Assembly (NCBI RefSeq): GCF_000337035.1
Contig: NZ_AOJL01000013.1
Location: 1 to 64,000, forward strand
DNA length: 64,000 nt
Origin: Halorubrum coriense DSM 10284
GTDB lineage: Archaea; Halobacteriota; Halobacteria; Halobacteriales; Haloferacaceae
Direction of reading: 5' to 3'
This document shows positions 33,206 through 42,282 of the stretch, piece after piece. Position 1 is the first letter of the stretch, and each line of letters opens with the position of its first letter. The position numbers were made by a program, and so were the translations under genes. Below the pieces are notes generated by a model. That model had not been told where the DNA came from. It was given only the letters and a program-made list of their open reading frames with translations, and did not search any database.

Positions 33206-35383
33206 ATGACTCCCCTACAGGCGGCCACCCGCGAGACCTTCTGGACCATCGGTCCCGTGGGGAAGGCCGCGTTCTACTGGCTCGCCGTCGTCGCGATCCT
33301 CGTCTTCCTGTACGGCGTGTACGCGCGGTTCGCGGCGTACGCGCGCGGGAGCGCCGACCCCCGCGACCGGCTGTCGAACCTCCCCGGCCGAACGGTCGCC
33401 GCGACGAAGACCGTCCTCTCGAACGAGAACCAGTTCGACGGGGACCTGTACACCGGCGTGATGCACACGTTCGTCCTGTGGGGGTTCCTCGTCCTGCTCG
33501 TCGCGACGACCATCCTCGGGATCGACATCGACCTCTACCGTCCGCTCACGGGCGAGTCGTTCTGGGTCGGCGACTTCTACCTGGCCTACCAGTTCGCCGT
33601 CGACGCGTTCGGGCTGCTGTTCGTCGTCGGTGTCGGGATGGCGGGCTACCGCCGGTACCGGAACCGCGAGGGGCGGCTGTGGGGCAAACACACCTCCTTC
33701 GAGGACGCGGCGTTCCTCTGGACCCTGTTCCTGCTCGGGGTCGGCGGCTTCGTCGTCGAGGGCGTGAGCATGGTCGGTCAGCCGCAGCGGGCGACCGAGA
33801 CGGTGAGCTTCGTCGGGATGGCGCTCGCCACCGGACTACAGACGGCCGGGCTCACGGCCGCGGGCGCCGAGGCGGCGTACGGCGTCCTCTGGTGGAGCCA
33901 CTCGCTGCTGGCGTTCGCGTTCGTCGCGTGGATCCCGTACGCGAAGCCGTTCCACATGATCTCCTCGTTCGCGAACGTCGTCGCCCGCGACGAGAAGGCG
34001 GGCGCGCGGCTCCCGAACGTCCCCGCCGACCTCGATCACACGAACGCGGAGTCGCTCGACGACTTCACGTGGAAGGAGCTACTGGACGGCGACGCCTGTA
34101 CGAAGTGCGGGCGCTGTACCGACGCCTGTCCCGCCGACACGGTCGGGCGCAACCTCGACCCCCGGAACGTCATCCTCGACCTGAAGGCGTACCGGGAGTC
34201 GGTGAGCGACGACCCGGTGGCGGGCAGCGGTGGCGGGGCGGTCGCGACCGACGGCGGTGTCGCGAGCGCAGACGGAGGTTCGGTCCCCATCGTCGCCGAC
34301 GAGGGCGGGGTGATCGACGCCGAGTCGATGGAGTCGTGTATGTCCTGTATGGCGTGTATGGACGCCTGCCCGGTCGACATCGAACATCTCACCTCCTTCA
34401 CGAAGATGAACCGCCAGCTCGTCGACGAGGGGGCGGTCGACTCGAACCTCCAGGACGTGTTCCAGGACGTGATGGGGAAGGGGAACACCTTCGGCGAGTC
34501 GCAGTCGACGCGGGGCGACTGGGCGGACGACCTCGACGACGTCGACGTGCCGGACGCCCGCGAGACCGAGGTGGAGTACCTCTGGTACGTCGGCGACTAC
34601 CCGAGCTTCGACGACCGGAACAAGAAGGTGGCGCGGGCGCTCGCCCGCCTGTTCGACGAGGCCGACGTGTCGTTCGGCATCCTCTTCGACGACGAGAAGA
34701 CGGACGGCAACGACATCCGCCGGATCGGCGAGGAGTTCCTCTACCTCGAGCTCGCCGGCCACCACGTCGAGACGTTCGCCGACTGCGAGTTCGAGAACAT
34801 CGTCTGTACCGACCCCCACTCGTACAACACGATCAAAAACGAGTACCCCGAGGTCGACTTCGCGGAGTTCGCGGACGACCCGATGATGCCGTTCGACCGC
34901 GAGGAGCCGTGGAACGCCGACGGCGCGGTCGACGTGTTCCACTGGACGCAGGTCGTCGAGGAGTTAGTCGAGAAGGGCCGCCTCGGCCTCTCCGGCGACG
35001 AGCTCGACTACACCGTCACCTACCACGACCCCTGTCACCTCGGGCGGTACAACGACGAGTACGAGGCTCCCCGGGAGCTGATCCGCGCGACCGGCGCCGA
35101 CCTCCACGAGATGCCCCGGTCCCGAGACGACTCGTTCTGCTGTGGCGGCGGCGGCGGCGGGCTCTGGACCGAACACGAGGAGGCGGTCAAGCCGAGCGAG
35201 GAGCGCCTGCGCGAGGCGGTCGAGGACACCGACGCGGGCGCGGCCGTCGAGAAGTTCGTCGTCGCCTGTCCGATGTGTACGACGATGTTCGAGGACGGGC
35301 GGAAGACGGGCGACTTCGAGGACCAGATCGAGATCGTCGACGTGGCGGAACTGCTGATCGAGGCGGTGGACGCCGGCCCCTGA
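33206..35383 (+). CDS. membrane Fe-S/heme oxidoreductase, HdrD/Etf:quinone (EMO-like)
   Basis: 725 residues in three parts. Residues 1-270 form a six-helix membrane domain of NarI/HdrE type with histidines suited to heme b (MHTFVLW, WWSHSLLAF, PFHMIS). Two 4Fe-4S clusters follow: CTKCGRCTDACP near residue 298 and CMSCMACMDACP near residue 378. A CCG-type C-terminal module has HDPCHLGRYN, FCCGGGGGGLW and ACPMC. An earlier CCG-like repeat is partly degenerate (DPHSYNTIKNEYP where Cys is usual). This architecture matches the membrane Etf:menaquinone oxidoreductases (EMO). It is a plausible acceptor for EtfAB. Confidence 0.82.
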   Translation: MTPLQAATRETFWTIGPVGKAAFYWLAVVAILVFLYGVYARFAAYARGSADPRDRLSNLPGRTVAATKTVLSNENQFDGDLYTGVMHTFVLWGFLVLLVATTILGIDIDLYRPLTGESFWVGDFYLAYQFAVDAFGLLFVVGVGMAGYRRYRNREGRLWGKHTSFEDAAFLWTLFLLGVGGFVVEGVSMVGQPQRATETVSFVGMALATGLQTAGLTAAGAEAAYGVLWWSHSLLAFAFVAWIPYAKPFHMISSFANVVARDEKAGARLPNVPADLDHTNAESLDDFTWKELLDGDACTKCGRCTDACPADTVGRNLDPRNVILDLKAYRESVSDDPVAGSGGGAVATDGGVASADGGSVPIVADEGGVIDAESMESCMSCMACMDACPVDIEHLTSFTKMNRQLVDEGAVDSNLQDVFQDVMGKGNTFGESQSTRGDWADDLDDVDVPDARETEVEYLWYVGDYPSFDDRNKKVARALARLFDEADVSFGILFDDEKTDGNDIRRIGEEFLYLELAGHHVETFADCEFENIVCTDPHSYNTIKNEYPEVDFAEFADDPMMPFDREEPWNADGAVDVFHWTQVVEELVEKGRLGLSGDELDYTVTYHDPCHLGRYNDEYEAPRELIRATGADLHEMPRSRDDSFCCGGGGGGLWTEHEEAVKPSEERLREAVEDTDAGAAVEKFVVACPMCTTMFEDGRKTGDFEDQIEIVDVAELLIEAVDAGP

Positions 35384-35414
35384 CGGCCGGACGCGCACGT
35401 CTGCGGCCGTCGGC

Positions 35415-35711
35415 CTACGCCCGCCGCGACTGCGCGCCCGCCGCCTCGTCCGTGCGCCGCAACAGCGCCCGTCCGGGGGCGCGGTCGCGGACCGGCGCGT
35501 CGCCGAGGTAGTCGACGAGCGCGTCCCGGAGCAGGGCGACGCCCTCGTCGTCGAGCGCCGCCCCCCGCTCTATCGACTCGATCGGGCGGCGGTACGCGGG
35601 GTCCTCGTCGGTCGCGTTCCGCGCGGCGTCGAGCAGCGCGGCGTGAGCCACCCACGCCTCTTCCCGGGAGGCCGTCGGCGCCGGCGGCTCGTCTGTCGTG
35701 GGAGGGGTCAT
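35415..35711 (-). CDS. small uncharacterised haloarchaeal protein
   Basis: A 98-residue protein starting MTPPTTDEP, largely helical and acidic in the middle (DDEGVALLRDALVDYLGD), with a basic, Ala-rich C-terminus. No cysteine, signal peptide or membrane helix. It is convergent with the EMO-like gene. The style (several short helices, RDALVDYL) is common among small haloarchaeal DUF proteins. I do not recognise a function. Confidence 0.55.
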   Translation of the reverse strand: MTPPTTDEPPAPTASREEAWVAHAALLDAARNATDEDPAYRRPIESIERGAALDDEGVALLRDALVDYLGDAPVRDRAPGRALLRRTDEAAGAQSRRA

Positions 35712-35841
35712 TCGTCCGGCTTCTCCCGTCACGGGGACTTAAAACTACGTCTCGGTTCGCGGTCTGCGGCGACGGCGCGCCGCCGATTTCGGTCGCCGCC
35801 GCTTTCCGTCGCCCACCGCCCCTCGGCCGCAGCGAGACGGA

Positions 35842-35930
35842 TTATATAGTAATATATAGAATATGTACCAAAATATAGCGCTATTTGGCCGTACGCGACC
35901 CCCCGTACCGTTCATAGCATACTACTTAAC
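35842..35930 (+). promoter_or_regulatory. pst promoter region with AT-rich repeats
   Basis: An AT-rich island in a GC-rich setting. ATATAG occurs three times (35844, 35854, 35873), spaced 10 and 19 bp, so on one helix face. The third copy begins an imperfect inverted repeat running to GTAC at 35891-35894. The basal element CTTAAC (35925-35930) lies about 25 nt before the pstS ATG. It is probably the phosphate-starvation control region, a P-box type site. Confidence 0.6.
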
Positions 35931-35952
35931 CGGAACTCGCCCATCTCGGGTG

Positions 35953-36945
35953 ATGGCTTCCAGCCACGACGCGGACGCAACGGGAATCACTCGGCGGAAA
36001 TCGCTCGCGGCTATCGCCAGCGCGGGGGCGCTCGGACTCGCCGGCTGTACGCAGAGCGGAGACGGCGGCGACGGCGGCGACGAGCTCTCCGGACCGATCA
36101 ACATCGCCGGGTCGAGTACGGTGTTCCCGCTGATGAGCGCGATCATGGAGGACTTCGCCGAGCAGCACCCCGGCGTCGACCCCGACATCAGCTCGACGGG
36201 CTCGGGCGGCGGGTTCTCGAACTTCTTCTGTACGGGCGACACCGACTTCAACAACGCGAGCCGCCCGATCCAGCCGGAAGAGGAGGAGCTGTGCGCGGAC
36301 AACGGCGTCGAATACGTCGAACTCATCGCGGCGACTGACGCGCTCACCGTCGTCGTCAACCCCGACGCGGACTGGATCGACTCGCTCACCACCGAGGAAC
36401 TCGCACAGATCTGGAAGTCGGACCCCGTCCAGACGTGGGACGAGGTCCGCGACGAGTTCCCGAACGAGGAGATCGAGCGGTTCGGCGCCGCCGACACCTC
36501 CGGCACGTACGACTACTTCATCGAGGCGATCCTCGGCGAGGAGGGCCACACCGGTGACTACCAGGCGACCGAGCAGGACAACACGATCGCGCAGGGCGTC
36601 TCCGGCAGCGAGTACGCCATCGGCTACTTCGGGTTCGCGTACTACTTCCAGAACCCCGACCAACTGAAGGCGCTCGGGATCGACGACGGCGACGGGCCGG
36701 TCGAGCCGAGCCTCGAAACGGCTTCGTCGGGCGAGTACACGCCGCTCTCCCGGCCGCTGTTCACCTACCCGTCCATCGAGTCGCTGGGCGAGGAGCACAT
36801 CGCGGAGTTCGCCCGCTACTTCGTCGAGCAGACGACGAACGAGGACCTCGTCGCCGGCGACGTCGGCTACGTGCCAGCCACCGAGGAGACGCAGGAAGAG
36901 CAGCTGCAGACCCTCGAAGACGCGATCGAACAGGCGCAGGGCTGA
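35953..36945 (+). CDS. pstS: phosphate-binding lipoprotein PstS
   Basis: A 330-residue substrate-binding protein. The N-terminus has a twin-arginine motif (TRRKSLAAIA) and a lipobox (LGLAGC), so it is exported folded by Tat and lipid-anchored, as usual in haloarchaea. A Gly/Asp spacer leads to INIAGSSTVFPL, the phosphate-binding loop, and later GAADTSGTYDYF. I chose the ATG at 35953; the longer frame starts inside the AT-rich promoter region. It is the first gene of pstSCAB. Confidence 0.94.
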   Translation: MASSHDADATGITRRKSLAAIASAGALGLAGCTQSGDGGDGGDELSGPINIAGSSTVFPLMSAIMEDFAEQHPGVDPDISSTGSGGGFSNFFCTGDTDFNNASRPIQPEEEELCADNGVEYVELIAATDALTVVVNPDADWIDSLTTEELAQIWKSDPVQTWDEVRDEFPNEEIERFGAADTSGTYDYFIEAILGEEGHTGDYQATEQDNTIAQGVSGSEYAIGYFGFAYYFQNPDQLKALGIDDGDGPVEPSLETASSGEYTPLSRPLFTYPSIESLGEEHIAEFARYFVEQTTNEDLVAGDVGYVPATEETQEEQLQTLEDAIEQAQG

Positions 36946-37001
36946 GCCCACGCGATGAACCGGTGTATTGATTTACGACAGCGTTCGATACCCCACCGTT
37001 C

Positions 37002-37976
37002 GTGACTGACAGCACAGAGAGTCCCGACCTGTCTCGACGGGGCGGGCTCACACGACTGAAAGAGGGAACATACGGCGGCCTGTTCGCGGCGTGCGCGGCG
37101 ATCACCCTGCTCACGACGGCCGCGATCTTCGTCACGCTCTTGTCGGACGCGGTGGTGTTTTTCCGCTCGATCCCGATAGCCGAGTTCCTCGCCGGCACTA
37201 ACTGGAGCCCGAACCCGGCGGGTGGCGGGCAGGCGTTCGGCATCGTCCCGCTGTTGATCGGGACGATCACGGTGACGGTCACGGCGGCGTTCATCTCGAT
37301 TCCGGTAGGGACGCTCACCGCCATCTACCTCAGCGAGTACGCGACCCCGAACGCCCGGTCGATCCTGAAACCCCTGCTGGAGATCCTCGCCGGGATCCCG
37401 ACGGTCGTGTACGGCTACTTCGCGCTCGTGTACGTCACCCCGGCGCTGAAGGCGACGCTGTTCCCGGAGATGAGCACCTTCAACGCGCTCGCGGCGTCGA
37501 TCATGGTCGGCATCATGACGATCCCGATGGTGTCGTCGATATCCGAGGACGCCATGAGCGCGGTACCCGACGAACTCCGTCAGGCCGGCTACGGCCTCGG
37601 TGCCACGAAGTTCGAGGTCTCGACCGGGATCGTCGTCCCGGCGTCGATCTCCGGGATCGCCTCCTCGTACATCCTCGCCGTCTCCCGTGCCATCGGCGAG
37701 ACGATGATCGTCGTCGTCGCGATGGGCGCGCAGGCGCGGATGCCCGAGGTCCAGCAGGCGCTCTTCGGTATCCCGTTCGTCAATCCCGCCGACGTCCTCT
37801 TACAGTCCGGAATGACGATCACCGTCGCGATGGTCCAGATCACCGGCGGCGACCTCACCGGCGGGACGCTCCCGTACAACTCGATGTTCGCGCTCGGTCT
37901 CGCGCTGTTCGCGGTAACGCTCGTTATGAACGTAATCAGTGATATCATCGCGCAACGCTACCGGGAGGAGTACTGA
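37002..37976 (+). CDS. pstC: phosphate ABC transporter permease PstC
   Basis: A 324-residue permease from a GTG start, with six helices and the coupling (EAA) loop EDAMSAVPDELRQAGYGLGATKFE. Also present are FGIVPLLIGTITVT and AIGETMIVVVAMG, both usual in PstC. It is 56 nt after pstS, which leaves room for a minor internal promoter (TTGATTTACG). Its TGA shares a base with the pstA ATG (TGATG). Confidence 0.93.
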   Translation: MTDSTESPDLSRRGGLTRLKEGTYGGLFAACAAITLLTTAAIFVTLLSDAVVFFRSIPIAEFLAGTNWSPNPAGGGQAFGIVPLLIGTITVTVTAAFISIPVGTLTAIYLSEYATPNARSILKPLLEILAGIPTVVYGYFALVYVTPALKATLFPEMSTFNALAASIMVGIMTIPMVSSISEDAMSAVPDELRQAGYGLGATKFEVSTGIVVPASISGIASSYILAVSRAIGETMIVVVAMGAQARMPEVQQALFGIPFVNPADVLLQSGMTITVAMVQITGGDLTGGTLPYNSMFALGLALFAVTLVMNVISDIIAQRYREEY

Positions 37977-39742
37977 TGGCGACCGACAACGCGAACGCGG
38001 ACGGGTTCGGCGAGGTCAGTCGGGTCCGCGGGATCGTCTTCGAGTACCTCTCCTTCGGCGCGAGCGTGTTCGGACTCGTCGCTCTCGGCGTGCTGCTCGT
38101 GTACGTCGCGATCGACGCCTTCGACCTCGCGAACGCCAGCCCCGAGTGGCTGTTGACCTACTTCCTCACGCTCGTCGTCCCCTTCCTCGCGTTCTGTCTG
38201 TACAGCGCGAACGACCGCGGGGTCACCCGGCGCGCGCTCGGCGCGCTCGGGGGCGGCCTCGTCGCCGTCGCCGCGCTGTTCACCGCGGTCGAGACGCTCG
38301 TCTCGCCGATCCCCCGACTCAACTGGCAGCTCGCGTACCTCTTCGTCGTCGGGGCTCCGGCCACCGCGTACCTCGCGTACGTCGGGAGCGGCGGCCGCGT
38401 CGGAGCGGTCGGCTTCGGGCTCCTCGGTCGGCTCGTCGGCGGCGTCGCCATCGGGCTCGCGGTCGGCACGCTGTTTCTGGTGTTCGACCCGCTGCTGTGG
38501 TTCCTCGCGTACACGCTCGGCGTCCTCCCGGCCGTCGGGCTGTACGCGGTCGGCCGGCGTCGGTCGACGCCCCGAGCGCAGACCGCGGCGGCACCGGTCG
38601 GCCTCGCGGGACTGATCGCCGCGGTGGTCCTCCGCGACGTGGTCTCCACGTACCCGTCGGACCTCATCATCTACCTCTGGACGGTCGCGGTCCCGGTCGC
38701 GGCCGCCGGGGGGCTCCTCGTCGCCGGCCGCCGCGGACGAACCGCCGCGGCCGTCGTCGCCGGCCTCCCGCTCGCCGTCGCGACCGCCGGGGGATTCCTC
38801 GCCGCGGGCGCCGGGCTCCCGGCTCCCACGGTCCTCCTCGTGCTCGTCCTGACCGGCGTCCCGACCGCGGCGTACGTCTCTCGCGTGGTCGACGCCGGGG
38901 AGGGTCTCGCCGGTCTCGGGCTCCCGCTCCTCCTCGGTGCGGGCGTGATCGCCGGGGCCCTGATCGTCGAGGCGTGGGGCGTTCCGGCCCCCGACCCGTG
39001 GCTCGACGGGTCGTTCCTCACCGGGGCACCCTCTCGGACGCCGACCGACGCCGGGCTCTATCCGGCGATCGTCGGGTCCGTCATCATCATCGCGTTGGTC
39101 GCCGTGCTGTCGTTCGCACTCGGCGTCGGCACGTCCGTCTTCCTCGAGGAGTACACGCCCGAGAGCGGTCCGCTCGGCACGCTGACGCGGATCCTTCAGG
39201 TCAACATCGCGAACCTCGCGGCGGTCCCGTCGGTCGTTTACGGGCTCCTCGGCCTGGGACTCTTCGCGAACCTCCTCGGACTCGGCATCGGGACGGCGGT
39301 GACCGCGGCGCTGACGCTGTCGCTCCTCATCCTGCCGATCACGATCATCTCCGCACAGGAGGCGATCCGGTCGGTGCCGGACGACCTCCGGCGGGGCTCC
39401 GACGCCATGGGCGCGACACGCTGGCAGACGACGAAGAACGTCGTGCTCCCCGAGGCGATGCCGGGCGTCCTCACCGGGACGATCCTCGCGCTCGGCCGGG
39501 CCATCGGCGAGACCGCGCCGCTGATCATGATCGGTGCGGCGACGACGGTGTTCAGAGCGCCGGACAGCCTGTTTAGCCGGTTCAGCGCCATGCCGATGCA
39601 GATCTACACGTGGGCGGGCTTCCCGCAGGCCGACTTCCGGTACGGCGTCGTCGCCGCGGGCGTTATCACGCTGCTGATCATTCTTGTCGGCATGAACGGA
39701 ACGGCCATCCTGCTGCGGAACCGCGCGGAACGGGGGAGTTAA
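37976..39742 (+). CDS. pstA: phosphate ABC transporter permease PstA, enlarged
   Basis: 588 residues, about twice the usual PstA. The true permease core occupies residues about 360-588 with the coupling loop [24 protein letters not shown] and [11 protein letters not shown]. Before it, after an initial helix, come about 300 extra residues with roughly eight further hydrophobic segments and a large loop near residues 335-358. I recall enlarged PstA proteins in haloarchaea. The extra helices do not resemble a second permease (no EAA loop). Coupled to pstC by TGATG; pstB follows after one base. Confidence 0.88.
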   Translation: MATDNANADGFGEVSRVRGIVFEYLSFGASVFGLVALGVLLVYVAIDAFDLANASPEWLLTYFLTLVVPFLAFCLYSANDRGVTRRALGALGGGLVAVAALFTAVETLVSPIPRLNWQLAYLFVVGAPATAYLAYVGSGGRVGAVGFGLLGRLVGGVAIGLAVGTLFLVFDPLLWFLAYTLGVLPAVGLYAVGRRRSTPRAQTAAAPVGLAGLIAAVVLRDVVSTYPSDLIIYLWTVAVPVAAAGGLLVAGRRGRTAAAVVAGLPLAVATAGGFLAAGAGLPAPTVLLVLVLTGVPTAAYVSRVVDAGEGLAGLGLPLLLGAGVIAGALIVEAWGVPAPDPWLDGSFLTGAPSRTPTDAGLYPAIVGSVIIIALVAVLSFALGVGTSVFLEEYTPESGPLGTLTRILQVNIANLAAVPSVVYGLLGLGLFANLLGLGIGTAVTAALTLSLLILPITIISAQEAIRSVPDDLRRGSDAMGATRWQTTKNVVLPEAMPGVLTGTILALGRAIGETAPLIMIGAATTVFRAPDSLFSRFSAMPMQIYTWAGFPQADFRYGVVAAGVITLLIILVGMNGTAILLRNRAERGS

Positions 39743-39743
39743 C

Positions 39744-40577
39744 ATGAGCAACACGACATCAGACGACTCGCTGATCACGACGGAGGTACAGGCGGACTCG
39801 AACGACGACCGCGCGGCATCCGCCGCCGAAACCGCGGTGGCGGCGCGCGACCTGAACGTCTACTACGGCGACGAACGGGCGATCGACGACGTGACGATGG
39901 AGATCCCCGAGAAGCGGGTCACCGCGCTCATCGGCCCCTCGGGCTGCGGGAAGTCGACGTTCCTCCGGTGTATCAACCGGATGAACGACATGATCGAGAT
40001 CTGCCGCGTCGATGGCGACGTGGAGTTCGGCGGCAAGAACGTGTATGACACCGACGTCGACCCCGTCGCCTTACGCCGGAAGATCGGGATGGTGTTCCAG
40101 AAGCCGAACCCGTTCCCGAAGTCGATCCGCGACAACGTCGCGTACGGGCTGAAGATACAGGGATTCGACGGCGATGTCGACAAGCGCGTCGAGGAGTCGC
40201 TGAAGGGGGCGGCGCTGTGGGACGAGGTGAAAGACCAGCTCGACTCCTCGGGGCTCGAACTGTCCGGCGGCCAACAGCAGCGCCTCTGTATCGCTCGCGC
40301 CATCGCGCCGGACCCGGAGGTCATCCTGATGGACGAGCCGACTTCGGCGCTGGACCCCGTGGCGGCCTCGAAGATCGAGGACCTGATCGACGACCTCGCA
40401 GAACAGTACACCGTCATCATCGTCACCCACAATATGCAGCAGGCGGCCCGTATCTCGGACCGGACCGCCGTGTTCCTCACGGGCGGCGAGCTCGTCGAGT
40501 ACGACGACACCGCGAAGATCTTCGAGGACCCCGAAGAGCAGCGCGTCGAGGACTACATCACGGGCAAGTTCGGGTAA
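39744..40577 (+). CDS. pstB: phosphate ABC transporter ATPase PstB
   Basis: A 277-residue ABC ATPase. Motifs: [15 protein letters not shown], Walker [23 protein letters not shown] (the PstB-specific Q-loop), [19 protein letters not shown], and [13 protein letters not shown]. It energises PstCA. It follows the pstA TAA by one base. No phoU follows, although phoU commonly ends pst operons; the next gene is an unrelated exchanger. Confidence 0.95.
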   Translation: MSNTTSDDSLITTEVQADSNDDRAASAAETAVAARDLNVYYGDERAIDDVTMEIPEKRVTALIGPSGCGKSTFLRCINRMNDMIEICRVDGDVEFGGKNVYDTDVDPVALRRKIGMVFQKPNPFPKSIRDNVAYGLKIQGFDGDVDKRVEESLKGAALWDEVKDQLDSSGLELSGGQQQRLCIARAIAPDPEVILMDEPTSALDPVAASKIEDLIDDLAEQYTVIIVTHNMQQAARISDRTAVFLTGGELVEYDDTAKIFEDPEEQRVEDYITGKFG

Positions 40578-40733
40578 CGTCCCCCGAAACCCATCCGGAG
40601 ATCCGGGAGGGTCCCCGACGCGGCGCGGTCGTCACACGCGGCGAGCGCTGCGCGGCGGACTGACGCACGGGCGACCGGATCGACCCGAGCGCTTCCGGAA
40701 TCACTAATCGGCTCCGTGCGCACTGATCGCACG

Positions 40734-41786
40734 GTGACGCTACTCTACGAGCTCATCGGCGACCAGTCGCTCGTCGTCTGGGTCGCGCTCGGCCTGGTCG
40801 GCTTCCTGTTGACTTGGAAGGGCGCGAACGTCGTCGAGTCCACGACCTCGAAGATCAGCGACCACTTCGGCGTCTCGCAGGCGATACAGGGCGGCCTGAT
40901 CGTCGCGGCCGCGACCTCGTTCCCCGAGCTCGCGATCATCGTGATCTCCGTCTTGGTCCTCGGGGAGTTCGGCGTCGGCGCCGGGGCGCTCATCGGCACG
41001 GCGGTGTTCAACATCTTGGTCATCCCTGCCGCCGTCGCCGTGACGAGCGGCGACACGACGACGACGCAGGGAATCGTCTACCGCGACGCCATCTTCTACA
41101 CCGTCGCGGTCCTCGCGCTCTTCGGCGTGATCGCCTTGGGCGTCCTCGGCACCGACGGGCGGGAGCTCGCGCGGATCACCCCGCAGATGGGCGTCGGACT
41201 CTTGGTGTTATACGGCGTGTACGTGGTCCTTCTCGTCGGCGGCAAAAGCGGCGCGTCGGACCGGACGCGGACCGAGTCGACGAACGTCCCGAAGCAGCTC
41301 GGCCTATTTGCGGGCGGGTTGGCCGTCGTGCTCGTCGGCGTCGAGTCGATGATCGGCATGACGCTCCAGGTTGCCGACGCGCTCGGCGCGCCGCCGTTCC
41401 TGATCTCCGTGACCGTGCTGTCCGTGCTGAGTTCGTTCCCCGACCTCCTCGTCGGCGTGAAGATGGGGCAGGCGGGGGACAAGCGCGCGGCGGTCGCCAA
41501 CGTCTTCGGGACGAACACGTTCAACCTCGTCGCGGCGCTGCCGATCGGCGTCATCCTCGCGGGTGGCGTGTCGATCGGCTTCCTCACCTCCGTCCCCCTG
41601 CTCCTGTTCCTGTTTTACACGACGCTCGTCGTCGTGGTGCTGTCCGCGACAGACTTCGAGATATCCACCGAGGAGGGGTACGTCTTCCTCGCGATGTATG
41701 CCGTGTTCCTCGGCTGGATGACGACCGAGGCGCTCGGCATCACCGCGCTGTTGACCGAGTCGACGCTCCGGACGATCGTCGGGTGA
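40734..41786 (+). CDS. sodium/calcium exchanger-type cation antiporter (CaCA)
   Basis: A 350-residue membrane protein with ten helices and the two alpha-repeats of the CaCA superfamily, AAATSFPELAIIV with GALIGTAVFNILV, and LSSFPDLLVGVKMG with NVFGTNTFNLVAA. The Ser/Asp/Glu residues in these repeats form the ion-binding site. It probably exports Ca2+ or another cation against Na+. I prefer the GTG at 40734, about 28 nt after a weak TATA (CACTAATC); 40716 is an alternative. Confidence 0.87.
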   Translation: MTLLYELIGDQSLVVWVALGLVGFLLTWKGANVVESTTSKISDHFGVSQAIQGGLIVAAATSFPELAIIVISVLVLGEFGVGAGALIGTAVFNILVIPAAVAVTSGDTTTTQGIVYRDAIFYTVAVLALFGVIALGVLGTDGRELARITPQMGVGLLVLYGVYVVLLVGGKSGASDRTRTESTNVPKQLGLFAGGLAVVLVGVESMIGMTLQVADALGAPPFLISVTVLSVLSSFPDLLVGVKMGQAGDKRAAVANVFGTNTFNLVAALPIGVILAGGVSIGFLTSVPLLLFLFYTTLVVVVLSATDFEISTEEGYVFLAMYAVFLGWMTTEALGITALLTESTLRTIVG

Positions 41787-41862
41787 CCGACCGCGCTCGC
41801 CCCTCGAGAAACCTTCCTGTTCTTCCGTTAGAATCAAACCGGCACGCGACCCATCGTAGGGC

Positions 41863-42282
41863 ATGAGCGCCGAACAGCAGGAACGGGCCGTCCGGTGTCT
41901 GGTCGCGAAGGTCGGGCTCGACGGGCACGACCGGGGCGCACACGTGATCGCGCGAGCGTTCCGCGACGCCGGCTTCGAGGTCGTCTACTCCGGGCTCCAC
42001 CGAGCGCCGGAGGACATCGTTCAGGCGGCGGTGCAAGAGGACGTCGACGTGCTCGGCATCTCGATCCTCTCGGGCGCGCACAACACGCTCGTCCCGAAGG
42101 TAATCGAGGGGCTCAAAGAGTACGACGCGTTCGACGACACGTTGGTCCTCGTCGGTGGGATCGTCCCGGACGAAGACGAGACCGAGCTGAAAGAACTCGG
42201 CGTCGCCGAGGTGTTCGGCCCCGGGACCCCAATGGAGGAGACGATCGAGTTCATCCGGAACAACGTCCCGGAGCGCGCGTAG
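41863..42282 (+). CDS. mcmB: methylmalonyl-CoA mutase cobalamin-binding subunit
   Basis: A 139-residue B12-binding domain with the DxHxxG signature LDGHDRGAHVIARAF, then VVYSGLH, GISILSGAHNTL and VLVGGIVPDED. In archaea the mutase is split, and this is the small subunit carrying adenosylcobalamin, partnered with a catalytic subunit encoded elsewhere. It converts methylmalonyl-CoA and succinyl-CoA. meaB follows with no gap (the TAG is immediately followed by ATG), so the chaperone is co-expressed. Confidence 0.93.
   Translation: MSAEQQERAVRCLVAKVGLDGHDRGAHVIARAFRDAGFEVVYSGLHRAPEDIVQAAVQEDVDVLGISILSGAHNTLVPKVIEGLKEYDAFDDTLVLVGGIVPDEDETELKELGVAEVFGPGTPMEETIEFIRNNVPERA

Noticed and set aside
37958-39778. 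606-codon antisense frame across pstA
   Set aside because: Its composition is charged low complexity (many RR, ER, GD runs) and it mirrors pstA codon positions; no promoter or motif.
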